DNA of 23,610 nucleotides. It comes from an uncultured Bacilli bacterium. GTDB lineage: Bacteria; Bacillota_I; Bacilli_A; RF39; UBA660. Positions 1-7,376 of this stretch are shown piece by piece (positions within the stretch are counted from its first letter, which is position 1; every line of letters begins with the position of its first letter). The notes beneath the pieces are model-generated. The model did not search any database. It was not told the origin of the DNA and worked only from the letters and a program-made list of their open reading frames with translations. The position numbers and the translations under genes were made by a program. The DNA lies in assembly GCA_910583945.1 (NCBI GenBank), contig CAJTYF010000024.1:1-23610 (forward strand), read 5' to 3'.

Positions 1-2
1 AG

Positions 3-1883
3 TATGTCTTACTATATCATATTAATTTATTATTGACAAATCTTAGAATGTCAAAGGTAGATGATATTGTTCCTAAGATTACACAACTGAATTTACGTAG
101 GTTTATTAAAGAACAATTGTTTTTGAATATGCAATCAGATACTTATTTTAATCAATTAAGTTTATATTTATTGTATAATCGTGTTATTTCTAAATCAGAG
201 TTTGAATTTAAATCACAAGATGAATATGAAGAATATTTGAAATTAAATCCACCAACAACAATTAATAAAGAAATTGTAAAAAGTTATGGTGAAATGATTA
301 TAGCCAATTTTCTTTATCAAAATGGAGTACAGTATATTTACGAATGTCCTTATAAGGTAGATACTAGTACAAGTAAATACCGCCAATATGAACCAGATTT
401 TTATTTGCCAGAATATGATATTTATATTGAATATTTTGGTATAGATAAAAATGGTAAAGTTCCATTTTATTTTAAAAGTAGTAACGGAATGACTTCAACA
501 GAAACTTATCAGGCAGATATGAAATGGAAAAGAGAAATCCATAAGGCTAATAAGACTACTTTAATTGAGTGTTATGCTTATGAAAATTTAGATGGTGTTT
601 TGCTTGAAAATTTAAAGGAAAAACTTTTTGCTCAGGGAGTAAAATTAATTCCAAAAAATGCAAAAGAGTTATGGGAAGAAGTTTCTAATGATGAGTCTAT
701 TCTTGATGGCGTTATAGAGTTGTTTGAAACGCTTATCAATCTTATAAAAAGTAATGGGTATACAATTACTACTTTACGACAATTAAATATGGGAAATTCT
801 AATATTCAAAATAATAATACTATTTTGTCACTTCTTGAACCGATATTTAATTCATATTGTATTTATTTGAATGAGTACAAAGAAATTGATTTTAATGATA
901 TGATTAATATGGCCACTCAGTATGTTTCTCAAAAGAAATATATTAGTCCTTATAAATATGTTATTGTTGATGAATATCAAGATATTTCTAAAGCACGTTT
1001 CTTACTTCTAAAAAGTTTGAGACAATCTAATGATTATAATTTATTTTGTGTAGGTGATGATTGGCAAAGTATTTATCGTTTTGCTGGCAGTGATATAGGT
1101 TATATTTTAAAATTTGAACAATATTGGGGTTCTTCTGAAATAAGTAGACTCGAAATTACTTATCGTTTTACGCAAAAACTTATAGATGTTAGTAGTAATT
1201 TTATAATGAAAAATCCTGTTCAAATAAAAAAATTTATTAGAAGTCAAAATGATAGTGATAGGTGTGTTTTAGGTTATATTAATGGATATAATGATAAATT
1301 ATCTATTCTGTATATGGCAAAAAAAATTGAAGATTTACCCAAAAATAGTAGTGTATTTTTTATTGGTAGGTATTCTTTTGATGTTAAATTGTTAAGCGAT
1401 ACAGGTTTGTTTGATTATAAATATAATAATGTTAGTGGTTTGGTGGATGTAAATTACTCGTATCGAACAGATTTAAAAATGAGTTTTATTACCGCTCATA
1501 AGTCTAAAGGGTTGCAGGCAGATTATGTTTTTATTATTAATAATAAGAGTTCGAGAATGGGGTTTCCAAGTAAAATACAAGATGTGCCCATTTTAAATTT
1601 ATTACTTGATAATTGTGATGGATATCCCTATGCTGAGGAACGTAGGCTTTTTTATGTAGCACTCACCCGTGCAAAGAAGAAAGTGTTTATTGTAACTGTT
1701 AGTAATCAGGAATCTAAATTTGCTATGGAACTTAAGGAAAGATATAGTGAAGAGATTAAAAAAGAACAATGGGAGTGTCCTTGGTGTGGTGGAAGAATAT
1801 TTAAAAAGAAGGGAGCATATGGCGAGTTTTTTGGATGTTCAAATTATAAGAGTTTGGGTTGTACTTATAAAAGAAAAGTTTGA
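3..1883 (+). CDS. UvrD-family (helicase IV-like) DNA helicase with inserted PD-(D/E)XK-like nuclease domain and C-terminal zinc ribbon; 5'-truncated by window edge
   Basis: The frame is open to the left edge (from nt 3). The first start-like codons (TTG 33, ATG 48) have no ribosome binding site, and the Walker A motif every SF1 helicase needs is absent, so the N-terminus lies outside the window. Visible in order: a nuclease-like segment with Glu at nt 291, Pro-Asp at 393-398 and Ile-Glu-Tyr-Phe-Gly around 426-440, followed by a conserved Trp-Lys-Arg-x-x-His-Lys block; Walker B DEYQD at 969; a GDDWQSIYRFAGSD motif III/Q-type block near 1054; TAHKSKG motif V near 1492; EERRLFYVALTRA motif VI near 1636; and a topoisomerase-type zinc ribbon (Cys-x2-Cys ... 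Cys-x7-Cys) in the last 35 residues. This order matches helicase IV/HelD-like proteins, which unwind DNA 3'-5'. The nuclease-like segment shows Glu-Tyr-Phe where the usual Lys would be, so cleavage activity is uncertain. Repair or defence are both possible roles. Confidence 0.85.
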   Translation, partial: YVLLYHINLLLTNLRMSKVDDIVPKITQLNLRRFIKEQLFLNMQSDTYFNQLSLYLLYNRVISKSEFEFKSQDEYEEYLKLNPPTTINKEIVKSYGEMIIANFLYQNGVQYIYECPYKVDTSTSKYRQYEPDFYLPEYDIYIEYFGIDKNGKVPFYFKSSNGMTSTETYQADMKWKREIHKANKTTLIECYAYENLDGVLLENLKEKLFAQGVKLIPKNAKELWEEVSNDESILDGVIELFETLINLIKSNGYTITTLRQLNMGNSNIQNNNTILSLLEPIFNSYCIYLNEYKEIDFNDMINMATQYVSQKKYISPYKYVIVDEYQDISKARFLLLKSLRQSNDYNLFCVGDDWQSIYRFAGSDIGYILKFEQYWGSSEISRLEITYRFTQKLIDVSSNFIMKNPVQIKKFIRSQNDSDRCVLGYINGYNDKLSILYMAKKIEDLPKNSSVFFIGRYSFDVKLLSDTGLFDYKYNNVSGLVDVNYSYRTDLKMSFITAHKSKGLQADYVFIINNKSSRMGFPSKIQDVPILNLLLDNCDGYPYAEERRLFYVALTRAKKKVFIVTVSNQESKFAMELKERYSEEIKKEQWECPWCGGRIFKKKGAYGEFFGCSNYKSLGCTYKRKV

Positions 1884-1900
1884 TCGAGTAAACGCTTATT

Positions 1901-1929
1901 TTGCAATTTATTGATTTTTGTGTTATAGT
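1901..1929 (+). promoter_or_regulatory. Sigma-A-type promoter for the transglutaminase-like gene
   Basis: TTGCAA (1901-1906), 17-bp spacer, TATAGT (1924-1929) preceded by an extended -10 TG at 1921-1922. The predicted transcript start near 1936 lies between this element and the AGAGGGG ribosome binding site, so the gene can be expressed apart from the helicase. Confidence 0.6.
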
Positions 1930-1960
1930 ATTTTCTGTTTTAAGAGAGGGGTATATTGGT

Positions 1961-2893
1961 ATGAACTTAAAAGGGGAGATTCTTTCTTTTTTGGAATCTA
2001 AAAAAGACTATTCTTTGTTAACAAAAGTACGATATGTTTATTTAAAAATGTGTAAAGTTTTTTCTTATGATTATCGTTATTTATTTTGTGAAAAAGAAGA
2101 AAAATCTTATTATTATAATAAAGAGTTTGATGCATATAATGTAACTGAGTTTGAACTTGTTTGTTCAAGTTGGTGCAAATTAGCTAAATCTATTTTTGAT
2201 GAACTGGGGGGGGGGTTATCTTGTTTTATTTCTTATGATGTTTTACCTCATGTATTTTTAATTGTAGAATTTGAAAATTATAAAATAAAAATGGATCCAA
2301 TGAAATATGGCTATGATCTTGTTCGTGTAAAGGTTGGTTGTTCTACTCACGGATTTTTTGATCTTAATGGAAAAAATTTGTATCTTCCAGATATTGATAA
2401 AGCGATTTATGAAAATGAAGATTTTTCTTATACGGATGAAAAATTGTCGCTATTGTGTGATCAACTAAAAAGAAATCGTATGTATTTAAATGTACCTTAT
2501 GAAGTAGACCGCTTTTCTAATGCACCTTTTAGGGAGAAAATGGATTTACTAGTCGGTATGATTAATACTTCTAATTTAATACAAAGATATGATGATTATG
2601 ATCGTTATTTTGATTTATTAAATTATAAATTTATGACAAAATGGGAGCAAAGTAAATTACATAAATACCCTTTTTGGACAAGACATAATAATGCATGGGA
2701 AGTTATGGATCTTATTTTGATGGAGCAAGAAGAGGCTTGTCCAATTTGTTATAAAATGAGTGAACAAAAGGAAAAATATTTTATTTCGCGTATTGATTAC
2801 GATGAAATGGATGATTATTTAGAAAACTTTGATGGAAAAGTAAAGGGATTATATAGAGAATTAACAAGACAATATGCACGAAAAGTGAGCTAA
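1961..2893 (+). CDS. Transglutaminase-like (papain-fold) cysteine enzyme with an internal G10 tract
   Basis: A 310-residue cytoplasmic protein with no signal peptide or membrane segment. The start at 1961 is chosen because AGAGGGG (1945-1951) lies 9 nt upstream; the in-frame TTG at 1901 is part of the promoter. A predicted catalytic triad in transglutaminase order is visible: Cys68 (VCSSWC, Cys72 is an alternative), His97 (PHVFLIV) and Asp112 (KMDPM). The C-terminal half, about residues 165-310, is charged and rich in Tyr and Asp with no domain I recognise; it holds a Cys-Pro-Ile-Cys pair around residue 258. A run of ten G at 2206-2215 encodes Gly83-85, between Cys and His. Losing or gaining one G stops translation soon after the tract. 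In such families the enzyme may cut or crosslink proteins; the substrate here is unknown. It has its own promoter downstream of the helicase gene. Confidence 0.7.
   Translation: MNLKGEILSFLESKKDYSLLTKVRYVYLKMCKVFSYDYRYLFCEKEEKSYYYNKEFDAYNVTEFELVCSSWCKLAKSIFDELGGGLSCFISYDVLPHVFLIVEFENYKIKMDPMKYGYDLVRVKVGCSTHGFFDLNGKNLYLPDIDKAIYENEDFSYTDEKLSLLCDQLKRNRMYLNVPYEVDRFSNAPFREKMDLLVGMINTSNLIQRYDDYDRYFDLLNYKFMTKWEQSKLHKYPFWTRHNNAWEVMDLILMEQEEACPICYKMSEQKEKYFISRIDYDEMDDYLENFDGKVKGLYRELTRQYARKVS
2206..2215 (+). repeat. G10 homopolymer inside a coding sequence, candidate phase-variation tract
   Basis: Ten consecutive G residues sit in a very AT-rich coding region. With ten, the frame continues through the whole gene. 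With nine, the frame reaches TAA about 15 codons later; with eleven, it reaches TGA about 8 codons later. Both frameshifts would remove the predicted catalytic His and Asp. Confidence 0.9.
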
Positions 2894-2941
2894 TAATATT
2901 CAATATGTGAAACATTTTTAAAGTTTTGATAAAGAGTGTGC

Positions 2942-2970
2942 TTGTATCTTTGATAGATTTAATATATAAT
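2942..2970 (+). promoter_or_regulatory. Promoter for the 3095 gene and trpS
   Basis: TTGTAT (2942-2947), 17-bp spacer, consensus TATAAT (2965-2970). Transcription would start near 2977, giving a leader of nearly 120 nt before the 3095 gene. The gap 2894-3094 holds this promoter and the leader hairpins and no gene that I can see. Confidence 0.6.
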
Positions 2971-3012
2971 GGTGTAGCATTTTGTTATTCATGTAGACAC
3001 AATTCTTTGAAA

Positions 3013-3056
3013 TAAGATTCTTTAAATCTTACTAAGCTTATTAACAATTAGTAAGA
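3013..3056 (+). promoter_or_regulatory. Overlapping inverted repeats in the leader (possible alternative RNA hairpins)
   Basis: Hairpin A pairs TAAGATT (3013-3019) with AATCTTA (3025-3031) across a 5-nt loop. Hairpin B pairs TCTTACTAA (3027-3035) with TTAGTAAGA (3048-3056) across 12 nt. They share 3027-3031 and so cannot form together. Neither is followed by a U-tract, so transcription attenuation is not supported by itself. No T-box or known riboswitch consensus was recognised. Confidence 0.4.
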
Positions 3057-3094
3057 GTACAGGTGTATACTGATTTTAGAAAGGATTAAGTTAA

Positions 3095-3727
3095 ATGATT
3101 AAAAAAAATAAAATTGAAATAGAAAGAATGATTTTTTTAGAGAATTGGATAGTAGAACATCAATTAGATGAAAAAATGACTTTGAAAGAAAAAAAGGATT
3201 TTTTAAAATCTTATTCTTTTAAGGAAGAAGAAATTGACTATTTAATTAATGCTTCTGTTATTCCTTATCCTATTTTATTTGCTTATTGGTCCAGTTTTAA
3301 AAACAGTTCTATAGAAATGGAACCTTTAAAATTTTTTAATACCTTACAAAGTATTTTTAATGTATCTTTTGATACCATTCAAGAAAGAATTAAAAACGTT
3401 CAATCTATTGATAAGTATTTTTTAGAAAAATCTAAACCGAATCCTTTTGTAAATTCAGAGTATTATGATCAGCTTTTACAAGATTATATTTTTAATGTTT
3501 CATTATATAAAAATGAAATGACTCAGTATAAAAGTTATGAAGAATATTGGAATCAATTATTAAAGCAATTACAAGAAAAAATGAATGATTTACAAAATAC
3601 TTTAGAGAAATCTGAAAGAAAAAAAATTATTTTAGAAATGGAACCCTTATTGAAAGAAATGGCTAGAATTAATTCTTTTAGTTTTAATGATATAGAATTT
3701 TTAGGAGAAAGTAATAAGAAAATTTAA
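3095..3727 (+). CDS. Hypothetical helical protein upstream of trpS
   Basis: 210 residues, not recognised. The ATG has AGAAAGGA about 9 nt upstream. The protein appears wholly alpha-helical and charged, with no signal peptide or membrane segment. The N-terminal 60 residues contain a Lys-Glu-rich helix followed by SFKEEEIDYLINASV, which reads like a small helix-turn-helix-type or helical-bundle segment. The middle holds a PNPFVNSEYYDQLLQDY stretch, and residues about 145-195 form a Leu/Lys/Glu heptad-like coiled coil. It shares the promoter at 2942-2970 and probably the transcript with trpS, 27 nt downstream. The content resembles DnaD/DnaB-type or primosomal helical proteins only in general character, which is too weak for a call. 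Confidence 0.7.
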   Translation: MIKKNKIEIERMIFLENWIVEHQLDEKMTLKEKKDFLKSYSFKEEEIDYLINASVIPYPILFAYWSSFKNSSIEMEPLKFFNTLQSIFNVSFDTIQERIKNVQSIDKYFLEKSKPNPFVNSEYYDQLLQDYIFNVSLYKNEMTQYKSYEEYWNQLLKQLQEKMNDLQNTLEKSERKKIILEMEPLLKEMARINSFSFNDIEFLGESNKKI

Positions 3728-3754
3728 AACATCATTATTTTAGGAGGTGTTTTT

Positions 3755-4846
3755 ATGAAAAATATAATATTAACTGGGGATCGACCTACTGGACGTTTAC
3801 ATATAGGTCATTATGTTGGCTCTTTAAAACAAAGAGTAGAACTTCAGAATACAGAGTATGAGAAATTTTTTATAATGATTGCGGATGCTCAAGCTTTAAC
3901 GGATAATTATGGAAACCCTTCAAAAGTACGAAATCATATTATAGAAGTGATGCTTGATTATTTATCTGTAGGATTAGATCCTAAAAAAGTGACTTTTTTC
4001 ATTCAGTCTGAAGTAAAAGCTTTACCTGAAATAACCGCTTATTATATGAATTTAGTGACTTTAAATCGATTGCTTAGAAATCCAACAGTGAAATCAGAAA
4101 TTAAATTAAGAGGATTCGATCATGAAGATAAAGGTATTCCCGTAGGTTTTGCTAATTATCCCATTAGTCAAGCGGCGGATATTACCGCTTTTAAAGCAAC
4201 CATTGTTCCAGTTGGAGAGGATCAACTTCCAATGATTGAACAAACACGTGAAATTGTGAAAAGTTTTAATCATGTGTATGAAAAAGAAGTGTTGATGATG
4301 CCAGAACCTCTTCTGTCTGAAAATGAAGTTTGTTTAAGATTACCAGGAACAGATGGAAATAATAAAATGAGTAAATCTTTAGGTAATTGCATTTATCTTT
4401 CCGATGATAGTGAAACATTAAAAACTAAAATTAAAGGCATGTATACCGATCCAACTCATGTTAAAGTCAGTGATCCTGGTCATGTTGAAGGTAATATTGT
4501 TTTCACTTATTTAGATGCTTTTTCAACCGAAGCGGATTTTAAAAAATTTTTACCAGACTATAAAAACTTGGATGAGTTAAAAGAGCATTATCGTAGAGGC
4601 GGACTAGGGGATATGAAAATAAAACAATTTTTATTTAACATTATGGAAGAGCTTTTAATTCCTATTCGTGAAAAAAGAAAATATTATGAAGCACATCTTT
4701 CAGAAGTTTTTGAAATGTTAAAAAAAGGAACGGAAGAAGCTAATGGCTATGCTGATAAAACCTTATTAGAAATTAAAGAAGCAATGGGTATAGATTATTT
4801 TACTAATGCTTCATTCTTCGATGAACAATTAAAAAAGTATGAGTGA
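3755..4846 (+). CDS. trpS: Tryptophanyl-tRNA synthetase
   Basis: Class I aminoacyl-tRNA synthetase that charges tRNA-Trp with tryptophan in the cytosol. The signature HIGH is at residues 16-19, inside TGDRPTGRLHIGHYVGSL, and KMSKS is at 204-208, inside GNNKMSKSLGN; both define the Rossmann catalytic site. The conserved ADAQAL segment lies near residues 43-48, and the GEDQLPMIEQTREI block that helps bind tryptophan and tRNA follows in the middle. At 363 residues it is slightly longer than typical bacterial TrpRS (about 330), with the DRPTG form of the first motif known from streptococcal and some second-type TrpRS enzymes. The ribosome binding site AGGAGGTG (3742-3749) is strong and precedes ATG by 5 nt. 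It ends at TGA and is followed at once by a hairpin terminator. Confidence 0.97.
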   Translation: MKNIILTGDRPTGRLHIGHYVGSLKQRVELQNTEYEKFFIMIADAQALTDNYGNPSKVRNHIIEVMLDYLSVGLDPKKVTFFIQSEVKALPEITAYYMNLVTLNRLLRNPTVKSEIKLRGFDHEDKGIPVGFANYPISQAADITAFKATIVPVGEDQLPMIEQTREIVKSFNHVYEKEVLMMPEPLLSENEVCLRLPGTDGNNKMSKSLGNCIYLSDDSETLKTKIKGMYTDPTHVKVSDPGHVEGNIVFTYLDAFSTEADFKKFLPDYKNLDELKEHYRRGGLGDMKIKQFLFNIMEELLIPIREKRKYYEAHLSEVFEMLKKGTEEANGYADKTLLEIKEAMGIDYFTNASFFDEQLKKYE

Positions 4847-4871
4847 GAAATTCCTGAAATGGAATTTTTTT
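4847..4871 (+). terminator. Rho-independent terminator after trpS
   Basis: AAATTCC (4848-4854) pairs with GGAATTT (4861-4867) over a 6-nt loop, with a T-tract running to 4871. It starts directly after the trpS stop codon. The stem is low in GC, as expected in this genome. Confidence 0.7.
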
Positions 4872-4898
4872 AAGTTAAGCGTAAAATATTTAAATACG

Positions 4899-4907
4899 TG
4901 GTATAAT
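4899..4907 (+). promoter_or_regulatory. Extended -10 promoter for the phospholipid gene block
   Basis: TGG-TATAAT (4899-4907) is a consensus extended -10 element, lying between the trpS terminator and the PAP2 gene. No good -35 is visible at the usual distance, which an extended -10 can tolerate. A second A/T-rich TATAAT lies about ten bases downstream (4912-4917). Confidence 0.5.
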
Positions 4908-4976
4908 AGTTTTATAATGTTATAGTCATTTGTGAGTCATTTCTATACGTTATATTAATTGAGTGAAAGGGTTATT

Positions 4977-5600
4977 ATGAAAAAATTTTTTTATGTGGTG
5001 CCAAAGTATGCTTGCTTTCCGCTTCTTTTAGCCATTATTACAAATTCTTTAGTTTATACAGGGTCAAAAATCATTACTAATCATTTTAAACATTATGATC
5101 TTTCTATTTTTTTAGATGATTGGATTCCTTTTTTGAGCGTCTTTATTATTATTTATATATTGGCTTATTTACATTGGATTATAGGTTATATTGTTATTTC
5201 TAGAGAAAGTAAGGAAAAGTGTGTGTTTATTGTTACAGCGGATATCCTTGCCAAAATGATGTGTTTGTTTTTCTTTTTAGTGTTGCCTACTTTTATTGAA
5301 AGACCTACGGTTGTACCCCATGATTTACTTTCATTTTTAACTAATTTTATTTATAAAATGGATGAACCCGTTAATTTATTTCCTTCAATTCATTGTTTAG
5401 AAAGTTATATGGTTTTTAGAGGATGTTTAAATTTAAACGTTTCGAAAAGTTACAAAGTGGGAATGGGAATTTTTATGGTTTTAGTTTGTTTGTCTACTGT
5501 TTTTGTGAAGCAACACGTTGTTGTAGATATTGTAGGAGGCGTATTGATTGCTGAAGTGAGTTATCAATTAGCAAAGAAAGTTCAATGGTTTAAAAAATAG
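4977..5600 (+). CDS. PAP2-superfamily membrane phosphatase (inositolphosphotransferase/PAP2_3-like)
   Basis: A polytopic membrane protein of 207 residues with about six hydrophobic helices. The ATG at 4977 is chosen over the in-frame TTG at 4959 because GAAAGG (4965-4970) sits 6 nt upstream of it. PAP2 active-site elements are present: Glu-Arg-Pro at 108-110 (end of motif C1), Pro-Ser-Ile-His with His139 (motif C2) and Lys178-Gln-His180-x3-Asp184 (motif C3, nucleophilic His plus Asp). Family members remove or transfer phosphate on lipid or sugar phosphates in the membrane, for example undecaprenyl pyrophosphate, phosphatidate or phosphatidylglycerol phosphate. It is first in a run with a flippase-like gene, pssA and psd, which points to a lipid substrate, but which one cannot be decided here. 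Confidence 0.88.
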   Translation: MKKFFYVVPKYACFPLLLAIITNSLVYTGSKIITNHFKHYDLSIFLDDWIPFLSVFIIIYILAYLHWIIGYIVISRESKEKCVFIVTADILAKMMCLFFFLVLPTFIERPTVVPHDLLSFLTNFIYKMDEPVNLFPSIHCLESYMVFRGCLNLNVSKSYKVGMGIFMVLVCLSTVFVKQHVVVDIVGGVLIAEVSYQLAKKVQWFKK

Positions 5601-5619
5601 ATATATTAGAGGTTTTGTT

Positions 5620-6681
5620 ATGAATAATAAGAGTTATGTCCTAAAAACAGAACATCGAAAAAAGCTTTTCTGGGTGTTGTTTTTTGTTTTGTTAATGATA
5701 GGAAGTATTGGATTAATAGTAGGATTTAATAAAGAGTTTTCTTTAAAGATGTTTTTAACTTTTTTGAAAAGTACCAATGTTTGGTTTGTTATTTTTTCTA
5801 TTTTGGTGACTATTTTTTATGTTTTAGCGGAAGGATGGAGTATTGTCACAGTTGCTAAAGCTTTCGGTTATTCTTTTAAAAAAAGTGATGCCCTTTATTA
5901 TGCCGCGGCGGATATTTATTTTTCAGCGGTTACTCCTTCAGCAAGTGGAGGACAGCCCGCAAGTGCTTATTTTATGCTAAAAGATGGTGTGAGTGGTCCA
6001 GTTATTACTGTATCCTTACTTTATACATTATTTATGTATTCTATTACCATTATCGTTTTAAATGTGTTTATTTTAGTGGTGCATCCTAGTATTTTTATGC
6101 ATTTGGATTGGATGGCTCAACTTCTCATTGTGATTGGGTTTGTGGTTCAAAGTTTCTTTCTTTTTCTTTTCTACGGCTTACTTTATAAAGATAAATTTTT
6201 AAAAAAAATTAGTGTTTGGGGTCTTAATTTGTTATATAAAATACATTTTATAAAAAATCGAGATGAAAAATTAAAAAAACTTGATGAGGTTATGGAGAGG
6301 TATCAAGCTTCTTCAAAAATGATTCAAGGAAAGAAAAAGTTGTTAATTAAAATTTTTTTGTTTAATTTATTACAAAGATTTTGTCAAATTGGTGTTATAA
6401 TATTAGTATTCTTAGCAACAAGTGGTTCTTTAAGTGAAATTTTTGATATTTTTGCAATTGAATGCTTGGTCATTATGGGTGCTTATTCCGTTCCGATCCC
6501 AGGAGCTATGGGTGTTACGGATTATTTAATGCTTAATGGTTTTCTTCGTTTAATGCCAATGGAACAAGCTGTGAATTTAGAATTATTAAGTAGAGGTGTA
6601 TCTTTTTACTTTTGTATCCTAGGTTGTGGTCTTTTAGTTGTAATAAGATATTTAAAGATTAAGAGGAGTAGTAAGTTATGA
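5620..6681 (+). CDS. LPG-synthase-TM / flippase-like integral membrane protein (UPF0104/YbhN family)
   Basis: 353 residues with about eight hydrophobic helices and a charged loop near residues 215-240. The hallmark Pro-Ser-Ala-Ser-Gly-Gly-Gln-Pro (106-113) and a late Pro-Ile-Pro-Gly-Ala-Met-Gly block identify the family that forms the membrane half of MprF. MprF itself also has a C-terminal aminoacyl-transferase domain; here the protein stops after the membrane region, so it cannot make lysyl-phosphatidylglycerol. A role as a lipid or lipid-linked-sugar translocase is inferred from MprF's flippase half. AGAGG precedes the ATG, and the stop overlaps the pssA start by four bases (ATGA), so the two are translationally coupled. 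Confidence 0.85.
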   Translation: MNNKSYVLKTEHRKKLFWVLFFVLLMIGSIGLIVGFNKEFSLKMFLTFLKSTNVWFVIFSILVTIFYVLAEGWSIVTVAKAFGYSFKKSDALYYAAADIYFSAVTPSASGGQPASAYFMLKDGVSGPVITVSLLYTLFMYSITIIVLNVFILVVHPSIFMHLDWMAQLLIVIGFVVQSFFLFLFYGLLYKDKFLKKISVWGLNLLYKIHFIKNRDEKLKKLDEVMERYQASSKMIQGKKKLLIKIFLFNLLQRFCQIGVIILVFLATSGSLSEIFDIFAIECLVIMGAYSVPIPGAMGVTDYLMLNGFLRLMPMEQAVNLELLSRGVSFYFCILGCGLLVVIRYLKIKRSSKL

Positions 6682-7367
6682 TTGGAGTTTTTTCGTATAC
6701 AGTTTGGTTAACGTATTTGTCTTTAATATCCGCTTGTTTGGGTATTGCATTTTCTTTAAATCAGTCTGGATGTCCTTATATAGGTGTTTTCTTTTTATTG
6801 TTTTGTGGATTATGTGATGCTTTTGATGGAAAAGTTGCTAGTTCTAAAAAAAATCGAAATACGTTTGAAAAAAAATTTGGTATACAAATTGATTCTTTAG
6901 CGGATTTAGTTGCCTTTGGTGTTTTACCGATGAGTATTGGTCTTGCGGTTTATCGTTCTTCTTCTTTTATTAATGATTTTGTTCTTCTTTCCTCAACAGT
7001 ATGGTATGCATTTTTATTTCGCATTTTAGTGTTTGGAATTTTCTTATTTTACGCTCTTGCAGCGATGATTCGCCTTGCTTATTTTAATGTGACGGAAGAG
7101 GAAAGACAATCAAAAGAATCTGGAACACGAAAAACTTATACAGGTTTACCAGTTACTTCAAGTGCTCTTATTTTTCCTTCCTTGTTACTTTTAAATTATC
7201 TTACTTCCTTGGATTTATCTTTACTTTATTTTGGAGGACTTTTTGTGACCGGCTTTTTGTTTTTGTTAAAATTTCAAATAAAGAAGCTTGATACTAAAGG
7301 TATTTTGATTTTAGTAGGAATAGGTGTTTTGGAAGTTTTATTACTTCTAATGGTTAAAATTTTTTAG
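6678..7367 (+). CDS. pssA: CDP-diacylglycerol--serine O-phosphatidyltransferase (phosphatidylserine synthase)
   Basis: Membrane enzyme that joins CDP-diacylglycerol and serine to give phosphatidylserine. It carries the CDP-alcohol phosphotransferase signature: Asp47, Asp50-Gly51, Ala54, Gly68, Asp72 and Asp76; the four Asp bind the catalytic metals. The usual Arg after Ala is Ser55 here, and the spacing to Gly68 is longer than the consensus, with a Lys-rich insert. The sequence FGIQIDSLADLVAFG is typical of PssA rather than of PgsA. Six or so hydrophobic helices and a late TYTGLPVTSSA segment also fit PssA. It overlaps the upstream gene by four bases and sits 9 nt before psd, which uses its product. 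AAGAGGAG precedes the start by about 9 nt. The subfamily call rests on these motifs and on psd as neighbour. Confidence 0.92.
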   Translation: MIGVFSYTVWLTYLSLISACLGIAFSLNQSGCPYIGVFFLLFCGLCDAFDGKVASSKKNRNTFEKKFGIQIDSLADLVAFGVLPMSIGLAVYRSSSFINDFVLLSSTVWYAFLFRILVFGIFLFYALAAMIRLAYFNVTEEERQSKESGTRKTYTGLPVTSSALIFPSLLLLNYLTSLDLSLLYFGGLFVTGFLFLLKFQIKKLDTKGILILVGIGVLEVLLLLMVKIF

Positions 7368-7376
7368 AGGTTTGCT

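Noticed and set aside
33..38. TTGACA, a perfect -35 box
   Set aside because: No -10 element follows at 16-18 bp, and it lies inside the helicase reading frame.
33..50. TTG at 33 or ATG at 48 as the true start of the helicase
   Set aside because: The frame is open to the left edge, there is no ribosome binding site, and the protein would lack Walker A; it is a fragment cut by the window.
1720..1914. Open frame overlapping the end of the helicase gene
   Set aside because: It is out of frame with the zinc ribbon, has no ribosome binding site and runs into the promoter of the next gene.
2977..3754. T-box riboswitch controlling trpS
   Set aside because: No AGGGTGG-type antiterminator consensus, no stem I pattern and no terminator are visible.
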